Both the position numbers and the translations under genes were made by a program. 25,827 bases of DNA from JAKZSU01 sp047517485. GTDB lineage: Bacteria > Pseudomonadota > Alphaproteobacteria > UBA7887. Below, piece after piece: positions 7,292 to 15,652 of the stretch. Position 1 is the stretch's first letter. Each line of letters begins with the position of its first letter. Below the pieces are notes generated by a model. It was not told where the DNA came from and ran no database searches. It worked only from the letters and a program-made list of their open reading frames with translations. The stretch lies in NCBI GenBank assembly GCA_047517485.1, contig JAKZSU010000128.1, forward strand, positions 1-25,827, written 5' to 3'.

Positions 7292-9165
7292 ACGCACCGA
7301 CTCGGGCCTTTCACAACGCTCTGACCGCGCATCAGCAGGGGGACGTGCAACGGGCCGAACGGCTATATCGCGGTATCCTAAAGCGGTCGCCGCGACACGC
7401 CGGCGCTCTGACCCAGCTCGGCTTGATCGCCCAGACCACGGATAGAAAAAGCGAGGCTCGGGAGCTGCTGGAGAAAGCGGCGCGCGTCGAGCCGGAGAAT
7501 CCGAGCGTCCGCAATGGTCTCGGCCAGCTCTACTTGTCGGAAACCGACGTCGCGGCGGCGGAAGTCGAGTTTCGCGCCGCGGTCGCCGCCGATCCCGGGT
7601 ACGCGCCCGCATGGCACAATCTTGGCATAGTTCAGGCCAGCGCCCGGCGCTACGACGAGGCCATCGAGAGCTTTCGCCGCGCCCTTGCCGAAAACCCCAA
7701 CGACGCGCAGGGCCTGTACAATCTTGGCCAGTCCTTGGGCGAGAACGGCGATTTCGACGCCGCGATCGAGGTCCTCGGCAAGGCGATTCGCCAGCAACCC
7801 GCGGTGCCGCAAATTCGCGTCGCCTTGGGCGATGTCCTGATTCACGCCGGCGACCCGGAAAAAGCGATCCACCAGTATCGCGAAGTGGAGCGGTTGGTGC
7901 CGGGAAACCCGGTCGGCGCGCACCGAATCGGCACCGCCAGCCAGCAGATCGGCAATATGGCCGAGGCGATCACCGCATTCGAGCGCGCCCGCGCACTGAG
8001 CGGCGGCGACCCGACGGTGCTGTGCGAGCTCGCCAATGCCCATGCGCTGGCCGGCGCGCCGGCCCGGGCCCTTGCGCTTTTCGCCGAGGCGGCAGACACA
8101 GCGAACGGCGACGCTTCGCTCCTGGCGATGGCGGCGCGGGGTCAAATCACCTGCGGCGATACGGCGGCGGCGCGGGACCTGATGGCGCCTTTGATCGCGG
8201 CGCGCAACGGCACCCCCGAGGTGGCGATCGCCGCCGCTGAACTCGCCGAGGACCAAGAAGCGCTCATGCTGGCGCAAAATTTGTTGGAAACCGCCTTGTC
8301 CGTGCCCGATCTGGCGCCGCTGCGCCGGCTCGACACTCTGTTCACGCTCGCCCGCGTTAACCACCGCCGCGGTAACCACGGTGCCGCCCTCGAACAGGCT
8401 CGCGAGGCAAACCGCCTGAAGAATGCACGATTCGACGCGGCGGCCGAGGCCGCGGTGGCAGCGCACGTGATCGGCGCCGACCTCGCGAACGCCAAAAACA
8501 ACGCGCCGACCGGCCCGGAATTGATATTCGTGGTCGGCATGCAACGCGCCGGCCTTCGCCTGGTCGAGGCAATATTGTGCGCCCACCCTGACGTCGCATC
8601 GGTCGGGCCCGCCGGCGTTCTGCACGCGACGGCGAACACGCTTGGCGGTGGTGGTTTCGGATATCTCGAGTGTATCGACGACGATGACCGGCTCGATGCC
8701 GCGGCGGCGGCGCACATGGAAGCGGTAAGGCGGCGAACCGGCGCCGCCCGCGTTGCCGTCGAGGCCGTGCCGGGGAATATATTTCACTTGGCGCTTGTAA
8801 ATCGTCTGTTTGCCGACGCCAAGATCGTGCTGTGCCGGCGCAATCCAATCGATACGCGGCTTTCATGCTTCTTCGAGGATTTTGCCGGCGCCAGTCCCTA
8901 TGCCTATGATCTCGATGATTTGGCCGACCACGCCGACACTGTCGCGACGCTTGCCGACCATTGGCGATCGTTGTGGGGTGACGCCTTGATCGAGACCGAT
9001 TTCGAGGCGCTGATCGAGGCCACTGAAACGGCGGCGCGGCCGGTATTCGATGCCCTCGGCTTAACCTGGTCCGACGCCTGCGCGCAAGTCGTCGACAGCG
9101 GTCGCCCGGCGTGGCGAGAAGGCCACACAGATTATGAGAGCTTACTGCGGCTACAAAACTCGTGA
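7288..9165 (+). CDS. TPR-sulfotransferase paralogue with a degenerate PAPS loop
   Basis: 625 residues; the ATG overlaps the TGA of the preceding sulfotransferase. Residues about 5-395 are tetratricopeptide-type helical repeats, the clearest being AWHNLGIVQASARRYDEAIESFRRALAENP and LYNLGQSLGENGDFDAAIEVLGKAIRQQP. The C-terminal part (about 411-610) aligns with the sulfotransferase domain of the upstream gene: FVVGMQRAGLRLVEAILCAHPDV at 414, VLCRRNPIDTRLSCFFEDF at 514, then ETDFEALIEATETAARPVFDALGL. Where active members have GMPRSGTTL, this one has GMQRAGLRL (417-425), so the Ser and both Thr that contact the PAPS phosphosulfate are gone. The second motif keeps the Arg and Ser positions. It may be a non-catalytic partner of the upstream enzyme, or decaying with it. 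Confidence 0.85.
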   Translation: MNAPTRAFHNALTAHQQGDVQRAERLYRGILKRSPRHAGALTQLGLIAQTTDRKSEARELLEKAARVEPENPSVRNGLGQLYLSETDVAAAEVEFRAAVAADPGYAPAWHNLGIVQASARRYDEAIESFRRALAENPNDAQGLYNLGQSLGENGDFDAAIEVLGKAIRQQPAVPQIRVALGDVLIHAGDPEKAIHQYREVERLVPGNPVGAHRIGTASQQIGNMAEAITAFERARALSGGDPTVLCELANAHALAGAPARALALFAEAADTANGDASLLAMAARGQITCGDTAAARDLMAPLIAARNGTPEVAIAAAELAEDQEALMLAQNLLETALSVPDLAPLRRLDTLFTLARVNHRRGNHGAALEQAREANRLKNARFDAAAEAAVAAHVIGADLANAKNNAPTGPELIFVVGMQRAGLRLVEAILCAHPDVASVGPAGVLHATANTLGGGGFGYLECIDDDDRLDAAAAAHMEAVRRRTGAARVAVEAVPGNIFHLALVNRLFADAKIVLCRRNPIDTRLSCFFEDFAGASPYAYDLDDLADHADTVATLADHWRSLWGDALIETDFEALIEATETAARPVFDALGLTWSDACAQVVDSGRPAWREGHTDYESLLRLQNS

Positions 9166-9272
9166 GATGTTCCAAGTCCGCCGAACATTGGCAAAAACCG
9201 GGTTTGGACGGCGTTTTTGTGGCGTTTATGTCACAGCGTTGCGCGAATGGTTCTCGGAACCCCTCGACACCG

Positions 9273-9301
9273 TTGATTTTGCTGCCCCCAAGTTATTTAA
9301 A
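9273..9301 (+). promoter_or_regulatory. Candidate sigma-70-type promoter for the porin
   Basis: TTGATT at 9273-9278 and TTTAAA at 9296-9301 are separated by 17 bases. Four of six positions match each consensus hexamer. It is the only AT-rich, well-spaced pair I see upstream of the porin. No experimental support is possible from sequence alone. Confidence 0.35.
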
Positions 9302-9347
9302 GGAGCCTGCGCCTGTGTATGGCGTGAGCGGTCGTGACCGTAAGGAA

Positions 9348-9366
9348 AGGTTCCTGGGGGGAACCT
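9348..9366 (+). promoter_or_regulatory. Leader hairpin before the porin gene
   Basis: AGGTTCC (9348-9354) pairs perfectly with GGAACCT (9360-9366) around a five-base TGGGG loop. It is followed by GTCTTTAA, which is too short a T-run for a confident intrinsic terminator. It may shape the porin mRNA leader. Confidence 0.4.
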
Positions 9367-9472
9367 GTCTTTAAGAGCGCCGCTGCTGATGAATTGGGGT
9401 CGGCTCGAACGGACCCTTTCGGACGGTACTGAAACGGGTCTGTTGGACCCAAGTGTGGAGGTCGAAAGACAG

Positions 9473-10720
9473 ATGAGAAAGTATTTACTGGGTACGACTG
9501 CGCTGGTCGCAGCATCGGCGATGGCGACGAGCGCCATGGCCATGCCGATCCAGTCGATGTCGGAAACCGGTGTGCCGATCCTGACCGCGTCCATGGTGGC
9601 GCAGTGGGAAGCCGGTATCGCCAGCAACGACAATAATGCCGCGAGTGCCAACACTCGTGACAGTGGCTTCGTCAATGGTCGTTTCGCCGAGATCTTCTTT
9701 AATGGTGAATTGACCGCCGACAACGGCCTCGTCTATGGCGCGAGGGTGCACTTCGCCTCGAGTGGGCAATTCGGCAACGGTTCCGTTCAGTCGAACGGTT
9801 TCCCGGGTCGTCAGTACATCTACCTGTCAGGTGGTTGGGGCTCGATGGAGTTCGGTAACTGGATCGGCGCCGACTCTGGGCTCAACCTTTGTTTGGTTTG
9901 TAACACCTACGCTGGTTACGGCGCTCTCGATACGCCGTGGAAGAGCTACATCATCAACCCGGATGGTAACTTCCGCAACGGTGGTGTGAACTCGATGTGG
10001 TTCGACCAGTCGGTTAAGATCACCTACTATACGCCCGTAGTCGCCGGCATCCAGGCCGGTGTCAGCTACACCCCGACGCTCAAACCTTTCTGGGGCGTGA
10101 CGTCGGATAGCCCGTTCCAGGACAATGACGGCTTTCGCAAGGATGTCTTTGGTTTCGGTCTGCAATTTAACCAAGAGTTCGAAGGTGTCGGCATTGCCTT
10201 GTCGGCGGTCGGTGCGGTGAGCGACAGCCAAGGTACACCCACGACCAGTGTGAACCGGATCGGGGAAGTGACCGGCGTCGGCTACTACGAACTTGGTGCC
10301 CGCGTTAGGTCTGCTGGCTTCCAGTTCGGCGGTAGCTGGTGGGACGAAGGCACTGGCGGCGCCATCAGGGGCCGTGACTATGGCTTTGAGAAGACCGGTT
10401 GGTCCCTCGAAGCGGCCTATTCCAGTGGCCCGTACGGCGTCGAAGTTCAGTATGCTTCGACCGAATCGAGCACGGCGAACCGAACGATTGGTATGTTCCC
10501 TATTGACGTCTCTCCGTCTACTCTGACTGAGAACTACGATGTGGAAATGTGGTCGGTCAGTTTCGGTTATGCCGTTGCTCCTGGCCTCAAGTGGTATGCT
10601 GAAGTTACCGGCGCTGACTTCGATCATAGTCAGTCGGCGGCCGACATCAAGGCCAACGGCGCGATCAACCTCGACAACGATGCCGTGGCGCTTATCACGG
10701 GTTTGGTGTTGAGCTTCTAG
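9473..10720 (+). CDS. Outer-membrane porin (alphaproteobacterial gram-negative porin type)
   Basis: 415 residues. ATG 9473 follows GGAGG at 9457-9461 and opens a clear signal peptide, MRKYLLGTTALVAASAMA, with probable cleavage after AMA at residue 23; the in-frame ATG at 9389 would bury it. The mature chain alternates polar and hydrophobic residues in the manner of a beta-barrel and has porin landmarks: VNGRFAEIFFNGELTADNGLVYGARVHF, RQYIYLSGGWGSMEFGNW, SVKITYYTPVVAGIQAGVSYTP, WSVSFGYAVAPGLKWYAEV, and the terminal aromatic residue in LVLSF needed for BAM recognition. An LCLVC pair near residue 140 could form a disulfide. It is richer in GGT Gly codons than its neighbours, which fits an abundant protein. 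It probably admits small hydrophilic solutes; specificity is unknown. It is monocistronic, closed by the terminator downstream. Confidence 0.9.
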   Translation: MRKYLLGTTALVAASAMATSAMAMPIQSMSETGVPILTASMVAQWEAGIASNDNNAASANTRDSGFVNGRFAEIFFNGELTADNGLVYGARVHFASSGQFGNGSVQSNGFPGRQYIYLSGGWGSMEFGNWIGADSGLNLCLVCNTYAGYGALDTPWKSYIINPDGNFRNGGVNSMWFDQSVKITYYTPVVAGIQAGVSYTPTLKPFWGVTSDSPFQDNDGFRKDVFGFGLQFNQEFEGVGIALSAVGAVSDSQGTPTTSVNRIGEVTGVGYYELGARVRSAGFQFGGSWWDEGTGGAIRGRDYGFEKTGWSLEAAYSSGPYGVEVQYASTESSTANRTIGMFPIDVSPSTLTENYDVEMWSVSFGYAVAPGLKWYAEVTGADFDHSQSAADIKANGAINLDNDAVALITGLVLSF

Positions 10721-10744
10721 TCAGACCTACAGTCTCGACTTAGA

Positions 10745-10777
10745 GAGGGGCGACGGTTATGCTGTCGCCCCTTTTTC
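10745..10777 (+). terminator. Rho-independent terminator after the porin
   Basis: GGGGCGAC (10747-10754) pairs perfectly with GTCGCCCC (10764-10771), extended by an A-T and a G-T pair at the base, with a nine-base loop and a TTTTT tract at 10772-10776. It begins 24 bases after the porin stop codon. It argues against the start at 10759 for the following gene. Confidence 0.9.
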
Positions 10778-10836
10778 GTGGGCGAATCACATCCGTCCCG
10801 AAACCGCTGGTGACAGATGTGGTGCAGGAATTGACG

Positions 10837-11433
10837 ATGCCGAATTCGATCAGACGGCCGAGCGTCTCTGGGATTTTTCGTGTCATGGCGTGGTTCGTCG
10901 TGGGGTCGCTGACCACCGTTGGGCTCGTCGCCTGCGGCACCGATAATCCGAATATCAAAGCCGAGTACCCGTCCGACACCGAGGATGGTTGGGGCACCTA
11001 TTCGAACACGGGCCAGCCCGGCATTCGCGAGGAAAGCCTGTTAGGCGACGACGGCCTGGTGCTGTTTGGCGGCCCCGATTACAATCCCGATCAAGGCGGC
11101 GGCGGCGGAATTGGCGTCAACAGCTTCCTTTGGCGCGCCTCGCTCGACACCATGTCGTTCATGCCGCTGACCTCCGCCGACCCGTTCGGCGGCGTCATCA
11201 TCACCGATTGGTATACCCCGCCACAAACCCCGGGCGAACGGTTTAAGGTCACCACATTCATTCTTGACCGTAGCCTTCGCGCCGATGGTGTTCGGGTGTC
11301 GGTTTTCCGCCAGACCCAGCAATCCAACGGGTGGATCGATGCGCCGGTTGGCGAAAACATGGCCTCCGACCTCGAAAACACCATTCTGACCCGGGCGAGA
11401 CAGCTGCGCATTCGCACCTTGGCGAGCCAATAA
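10837..11433 (+). CDS. DUF3576 lipoprotein
   Basis: 198 residues from ATG 10837, with AGGAA at 10826-10830 six bases upstream. The in-frame start at 10759 lies inside the porin terminator and is rejected. The N-terminus is a lipoprotein signal: basic residues, the hydrophobic run MAWFVVGSLTTVGL and lipobox LVAC with the acylated Cys at 33. The mature part contains GIGVNSFLWRASLDTMSFMPL, DPFGGVIITDWY, ERFKVTTFILDRSLRADGVRVSVFRQ and a C-terminal ILTRARQLRIR. This is the DUF3576 pattern found just upstream of leuS and lptE in many alphaproteobacteria. It is predicted to sit in the periplasm, anchored to the inner or outer membrane. Its function is undetermined; synteny with lptE hints at envelope assembly. 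Confidence 0.88.
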   Translation: MPNSIRRPSVSGIFRVMAWFVVGSLTTVGLVACGTDNPNIKAEYPSDTEDGWGTYSNTGQPGIREESLLGDDGLVLFGGPDYNPDQGGGGGIGVNSFLWRASLDTMSFMPLTSADPFGGVIITDWYTPPQTPGERFKVTTFILDRSLRADGVRVSVFRQTQQSNGWIDAPVGENMASDLENTILTRARQLRIRTLASQ

Positions 11434-11519
11434 CCGATCCCGCGCGGCGCGCCGGCCGGTGCGTGGATTCGCGCCGAGGGTAAGACCAACACAATACGAT
11501 CTCACAGGAATGAGGCGTG

Positions 11520-14081
11520 ATGGCGCGATATAACGCCAAGGAAACCGAGGCGAAGTGGCAGGCCGCATGGGAGGCCGCGGGAGTCGACCGCACCGAACCG
11601 AAAGCCGAACGACCGAGTTATTATGTGCTCGAAATGTTCCCCTACCCGTCCGGGCGGATCCATATGGGGCACGTTCGGGTATACGCCTTGGGCGATCTTC
11701 TCGCGCGGTACAAACGGGCGCGCGGCTTCGATGTTCTGCATCCGATGGGGTGGGACGCGTTCGGCATGCCGGCGGAAAATGCCGCGATGGAACAAGGCGT
11801 CCACCCGGGCAAGTGGACTTGGAGCAACATCGCGACGATGCGCGATCAACTCAAGTCGATGGGTCTCAGCTACGACTGGTCGCGTGAAGTCGCCACCTGC
11901 TCGCCGGACTACTATCGCCATGAGCAGAAAATGTTTCTCGACCTGCTCGGCGCCGACCTCGCCTATCGCCGCGAAGCCTGGGTCAATTGGGACCCGGTCG
12001 ATAATACCGTGCTCGCCAACGAGCAAGTGATCGATGGTCGCGGCTGGCGCTCGGGCGCGCCGGTCGAGCGCCGCTTGTTACCGCAATGGATGTTCCGCAT
12101 CACCGCGTTCGCCGACGATCTGCTCGATTCACTCGATGGCCTCGATCGGTGGCCCGAATCGGTGCGCGTGATGCAGTCCAATTGGATCGGCCGATCGCAC
12201 GGCGCGGCGCTGCGGTTTCGCTTAACCGGACGCGACGATCGATTGGAAGTTTTCACCACCCGCCCCGACACCATCTTCGGTGCCAGCTTCTGTGCCATCG
12301 CCGCCAATCATCCGTTGGCCCTGGAACTCGCCGAGTATGATGCCGATTTGGCCGCATTCATCGCAGAGTGCAACCGAACCGGCACCTCCGAGGCGGCATT
12401 GGAGACCGCGGAAAAACAAGGCTATGTAACGGGACTCCAGGCGATCCATCCGTTTGTGGACGGCGTCGAATTGCCGATCTATGTCGCCAATTTCGTGCTC
12501 ATGGAGTATGGCACAGGCGCCATATTCGGGGTCCCGGCGCACGACCCGCGCGATTTGGAATTCGCCCGTAAGTACAACCTTCCGGTGCCCGTTGTCGTCC
12601 GGCCGCGCGACGCCGGCGACGATTTCGCGATCACCGACAAGCCGTTCACCGACGACGGCGTATTGATCAATTCCGACTTCCTCGACGGAATGGGCGTCGC
12701 CGACGCCAAGCGAGCCGCCGCCGAACGTCTTGCCGAGCGCGGCGATGGCGAGCCGCGCACCACGTATCGGTTGCGCGATTGGATCGTGTCGCGGCAGCGC
12801 TATTGGGGATGCCCGATCCCGATTATTCATTGCCCCGAGTGCGGCCTGGTTCCGGTGCCCGAGGCGGATCTTCCGGTTATTTTGCCCGATGACGTGACTT
12901 TCGATCGACCCGGCAATCCGCTTGATCGTCATGACGCGTGGAAAAACGTCGCTTGCCCGTCGTGCGGCGGCCCGGCGATGCGCGATACCGATACCTTCGA
13001 CACTTTCGTCGATTCCTCGTGGTATTTCGCGCGCTTTGCCTGCCCGGAAGCGGATATTCCGCTCGAACCGGAGGCGATGCGACGCTGGCTTCCCGTCGAT
13101 CAATATATCGGCGGAATCGAGCACGCGATCCTGCATCTGCTTTATTCCCGCTTTTTCATGCGCGCGCTGCGCCGCTGCGGTTATGTCGAATTTGACGAGC
13201 CGTTCTCCGGCCTGCTGACCCAGGGCATGGTATGCCACGAAACTTATCGCGACACAGACGGCAACTGGCTGTACCCCGAACAAGTTGTCCAAGCCGACGA
13301 TGGATCGTTGCGGCGTGCCGATACCGGGGCGGCCGTCGCTGCCGACCGGTCGGAGAAAATGAGCAAATCACGCCGCAACGTCGTCGATCCGGAGGACATG
13401 ATCGAGCGCTATGGCGCCGATACCGCGCGGCTTTTCATGCTTTCGGATAGTCCCCCGGAACGCGATCTCGAATGGACCGACGCGGGTATCGAGGGCGCAT
13501 GGCGCTATGTCCAGCGCCTGTGGAGATTGGTCGACGAGCCGGCGATCGCGCTTCCCGCTCCCGGTATCGAGCCGGCGACGGATGCCGACGGGCCGGCCCT
13601 CGACTTGCGGAAGGCCGTGCATAAGACGATCGCCGCGGTATCCGACGACATCGAACGCTTTCGCTTCAACCGCGCGGTGGCACGGGTGCGCGAGCTGACC
13701 AACGCGATCAGCGACTTCGAGCCTGAGTCCGTCGGCGCCGGACCGGTGCTCCGCGAGGCGCTCGAGACCTTGGTCCAGCTGGTGGCGCCGATGATGCCGC
13801 ATTTGGCCGAGGAAATGTGGCGCGGGCTGGGTCGCGACGGCTTCGTCTGCCAACAAACATGGCCGACGGCCGACCCGGCCTTATTGGTGGAACAGAACAT
13901 TGTTATCGCGGTTCAGGTCAACGGCAAAAAACGCGCGACCGTCGAGATTGCCGTCGATGCCGATGCCCAAGCGGTCGAGAAACGCGCGCTCGAGGAACCC
14001 AATGTGATAGCGAGCATCGCCGGCAAGCCGGTGCGCAAAGTGATCGTGGTTCCCAACCGGATCGTCAATGTCGTGGTGTAG
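11520..14081 (+). CDS. leuS: Leucyl-tRNA synthetase
   Basis: 853 residues, a normal length for bacterial LeuRS. This class I synthetase charges tRNA-Leu. The HIGH-type motif is HMGH at 48-51 (PYPSGRIHMGHVRVY) and KMSKS is at 613-617. The editing (CP1) domain shows the threonine-rich TTRPDTIFGASF and GVPAHDPRD with the conserved Asp that rejects other amino acids. A zinc-type CPECG/CPSCGG pair lies around 440-490, before DTFVDSSWYF. The C-terminal anticodon-binding region and the small terminal domain (VQVNGKKRATVEI) are complete. ATG 11520 has AGGAA nine bases upstream; GTG 11517 directly before it is an equivalent alternative. It follows the DUF3576 gene by 86 bp and leads into lptE. Confidence 0.98.
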   Translation: MARYNAKETEAKWQAAWEAAGVDRTEPKAERPSYYVLEMFPYPSGRIHMGHVRVYALGDLLARYKRARGFDVLHPMGWDAFGMPAENAAMEQGVHPGKWTWSNIATMRDQLKSMGLSYDWSREVATCSPDYYRHEQKMFLDLLGADLAYRREAWVNWDPVDNTVLANEQVIDGRGWRSGAPVERRLLPQWMFRITAFADDLLDSLDGLDRWPESVRVMQSNWIGRSHGAALRFRLTGRDDRLEVFTTRPDTIFGASFCAIAANHPLALELAEYDADLAAFIAECNRTGTSEAALETAEKQGYVTGLQAIHPFVDGVELPIYVANFVLMEYGTGAIFGVPAHDPRDLEFARKYNLPVPVVVRPRDAGDDFAITDKPFTDDGVLINSDFLDGMGVADAKRAAAERLAERGDGEPRTTYRLRDWIVSRQRYWGCPIPIIHCPECGLVPVPEADLPVILPDDVTFDRPGNPLDRHDAWKNVACPSCGGPAMRDTDTFDTFVDSSWYFARFACPEADIPLEPEAMRRWLPVDQYIGGIEHAILHLLYSRFFMRALRRCGYVEFDEPFSGLLTQGMVCHETYRDTDGNWLYPEQVVQADDGSLRRADTGAAVAADRSEKMSKSRRNVVDPEDMIERYGADTARLFMLSDSPPERDLEWTDAGIEGAWRYVQRLWRLVDEPAIALPAPGIEPATDADGPALDLRKAVHKTIAAVSDDIERFRFNRAVARVRELTNAISDFEPESVGAGPVLREALETLVQLVAPMMPHLAEEMWRGLGRDGFVCQQTWPTADPALLVEQNIVIAVQVNGKKRATVEIAVDADAQAVEKRALEEPNVIASIAGKPVRKVIVVPNRIVNVVV

Positions 14082-14085
14082 ACAA

Positions 14086-14601
14086 ATGATCGGCATGGTC
14101 GGACACAACGGCGCGATTTTGCTCGCTCTTTTGCTTGTCGCGGGGTGCGGGTTCAGCCCTCTCTACGGCGAGCGAGGCCACGGCCCGATTGCCGACGAAC
14201 TGGGCACGGTCGCAGTGGCGCCGATCGATCACGAGCTTGGCGTCGTCATGCGCAATCGGGTTCGCGACAATTTGGCGCGGCACGATGCCAGTGAAATAGT
14301 TCGCTATATTTTAGTGATACAATTATCGAGCGACAACATTCCGTCGATTACCGAGCGCGACTCGCAGATTCGCCGCTTCGATTACGCTTTGACCGCGACC
14401 TACCAATTGAAAGCAAAATCCGACGGCGCCGTGCTGCATCGCGACAGTTTTCGCATCGTCAGCAGTTACAATATTATCGATAGCGCGAATTTGGCCAGTC
14501 TGGTCGCCGAGCAAAGCGCGGGCCGGCAAGCGGCAAAGGAAATCAGCCGCGAGATCGTTACCGGACTGTCGCTCTATTTCGACCGCCTGGCCCGGCAGTG
14601 A
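14086..14601 (+). CDS. lptE: LPS-assembly lipoprotein LptE
   Basis: 171 residues. A short signal peptide ends in the lipobox VAGC with the lipidated Cys at 21, immediately followed by GFSPLYG, the hallmark of alphaproteobacterial LptE (CGF.PLYG). The remainder (NRVRDNLARHDASEIVRYILVIQLS; YALTATYQLKAKSDGAVLHRDSFRIVSSYNIID; LASLVAEQSAGRQAAKEISREIVTGLSLYFDRLA) fits the LptE/RlpB fold. It plugs the LptD barrel in the outer membrane for lipopolysaccharide export. ATG 14086 lies five bases after the leuS stop; ATG 14095 is also possible. The ATG at 14068 overlaps leuS and adds residues before the signal peptide, so it is rejected. Confidence 0.92.
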   Translation: MIGMVGHNGAILLALLLVAGCGFSPLYGERGHGPIADELGTVAVAPIDHELGVVMRNRVRDNLARHDASEIVRYILVIQLSSDNIPSITERDSQIRRFDYALTATYQLKAKSDGAVLHRDSFRIVSSYNIIDSANLASLVAEQSAGRQAAKEISREIVTGLSLYFDRLARQ

Positions 14602-14611
14602 GGATACCTGG

Positions 14612-15652
14612 GTGAAAGTCGCGGCCCGCGACGCCGATCGGTTTGTCTCGGCGCCCGCCGCCGACATAGTCGCGGTGCTGTTTTACGGGCCCGACCGCGG
14701 TCTGGTTGAAGAACGCGCGGCCCGCCTGGCCCGCACCGTGGTCGATGATCTCGACGATCCTTTCCGTGTCGCGGACCTTACCGGCGCGCAGATTGCCGAC
14801 GATCCGGCGCGTCTTGCCGACGAGATCGCCGCACAGTCCCTGATAGGGGGACGACGATTGGTCCGCGTACGCGCCGCCGGCAACGAATCCGCCGCCGCTT
14901 TCGAGTCGATATTGAACCATGTCACCGGTGATACCTTGGCGGTGGTCGAGGCCGGCGATCTGGCGCCGCGCGCCAAACTGCGCGCCCTCTTCGAAGCCGC
15001 CGACAACGGCGCGGCGATCGCGTGCTATCGCGATGACGCGGCGGCGCTGGAATCTGTCATTCGCGAAACATTGCAGCGCCATGGCATGACCCCCAGCCCA
15101 GGGGCCCTCGCCTATCTGATGAGCCGATTAGGGGCCGACCGGCGGGTCACCCGGACCGAGTTGGAGAAACTCGCGCTCTTCGTCGGCGACGGCGCCGAAG
15201 TGTCGGAAGCGGCGGCGGCGGCCTGTGTCGGCGATAGTGCCGAGATTACCCTCGACGACTTAGCGGATGCGGTGGCCGGCGGAAACCAAACCAACGCGGG
15301 TCGGGCCCTGGCCCGACTGTCGCTCGACGGCGTCCATCCGGTGGCCATCGTGCGCGGGTTGCAAAGGCACTTCCAACGCCTCCATTTTACCGTCGCCCTA
15401 ATCGCCGGTGGCACCGCCCATGACGCCGCCGCCGCCGCGCTGCGGCCGCCGGTTTTCTTCAAGCGTAAGCAAGCGTTTGCGGCGCAAAGCCGTGTCTGGA
15501 CGGTCAAGACCGTCTCGCGGGCCCTCGATCTGTTACTGGCGGCGGAAATCGACTGCAAAACCACCGGCATGCCTGGCGTCGCCGTCTGTGGCACCGTGGT
15601 GACCCGACTCGCTGGCGCGGCGGTCAACATGCGGTCTCGTGGTCGACGTTAA
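14612..15652 (+). CDS. holA: DNA polymerase III delta subunit
   Basis: 346 residues from GTG 14612, with GAGGA at 14600-14604 overlapping the lptE stop and seven bases before the start. Delta opens the beta sliding clamp as part of the clamp loader. Features are the N-terminal AAA-type core (VLFYGPDRGLVEERAARLA, SLIGGRRLVRVR, LAVVEAGDLAPRAKLRALFE) without a functional Walker A, as expected, then DRRVTRTELEKLALFVGD and the C-terminal collar domain (DDLADAVAGGNQTNAGRALARL, PVAIVRGLQRHFQRLH, AAEIDCKTTGMP). The holA after lptE arrangement is standard in alphaproteobacteria. It is the last gene of the plus-strand run and converges on parB. Confidence 0.95.
   Translation: MKVAARDADRFVSAPAADIVAVLFYGPDRGLVEERAARLARTVVDDLDDPFRVADLTGAQIADDPARLADEIAAQSLIGGRRLVRVRAAGNESAAAFESILNHVTGDTLAVVEAGDLAPRAKLRALFEAADNGAAIACYRDDAAALESVIRETLQRHGMTPSPGALAYLMSRLGADRRVTRTELEKLALFVGDGAEVSEAAAAACVGDSAEITLDDLADAVAGGNQTNAGRALARLSLDGVHPVAIVRGLQRHFQRLHFTVALIAGGTAHDAAAAALRPPVFFKRKQAFAAQSRVWTVKTVSRALDLLLAAEIDCKTTGMPGVAVCGTVVTRLAGAAVNMRSRGRR

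Larger units (their letters stand above)
9166..9472 (+). other. Intergenic leader upstream of the porin gene
   Basis: These 307 bases hold no supportable gene. They contain a candidate promoter (9273-9301), a short hairpin (CGGTC/GACCG around 9329-9340), a stronger hairpin (9348-9366) and the porin Shine-Dalgarno GGAGG at 9457-9461. From the candidate promoter, the untranslated leader would be about 165 bases, long enough for post-transcriptional control. The first 100 bases after the TPR gene show no clean terminator. Confidence 0.5.

Noticed and set aside
7378..8787. 469-residue minus-strand open frame
   Set aside because: It lies antisense to the TPR-sulfotransferase and has His/Arg-rich low-complexity composition without motifs, as expected for a GC-rich shadow.
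12222..13292. 356-residue minus-strand open frame inside leuS
   Set aside because: It is the antisense of an intact leucyl-tRNA synthetase and has no recognisable domain.
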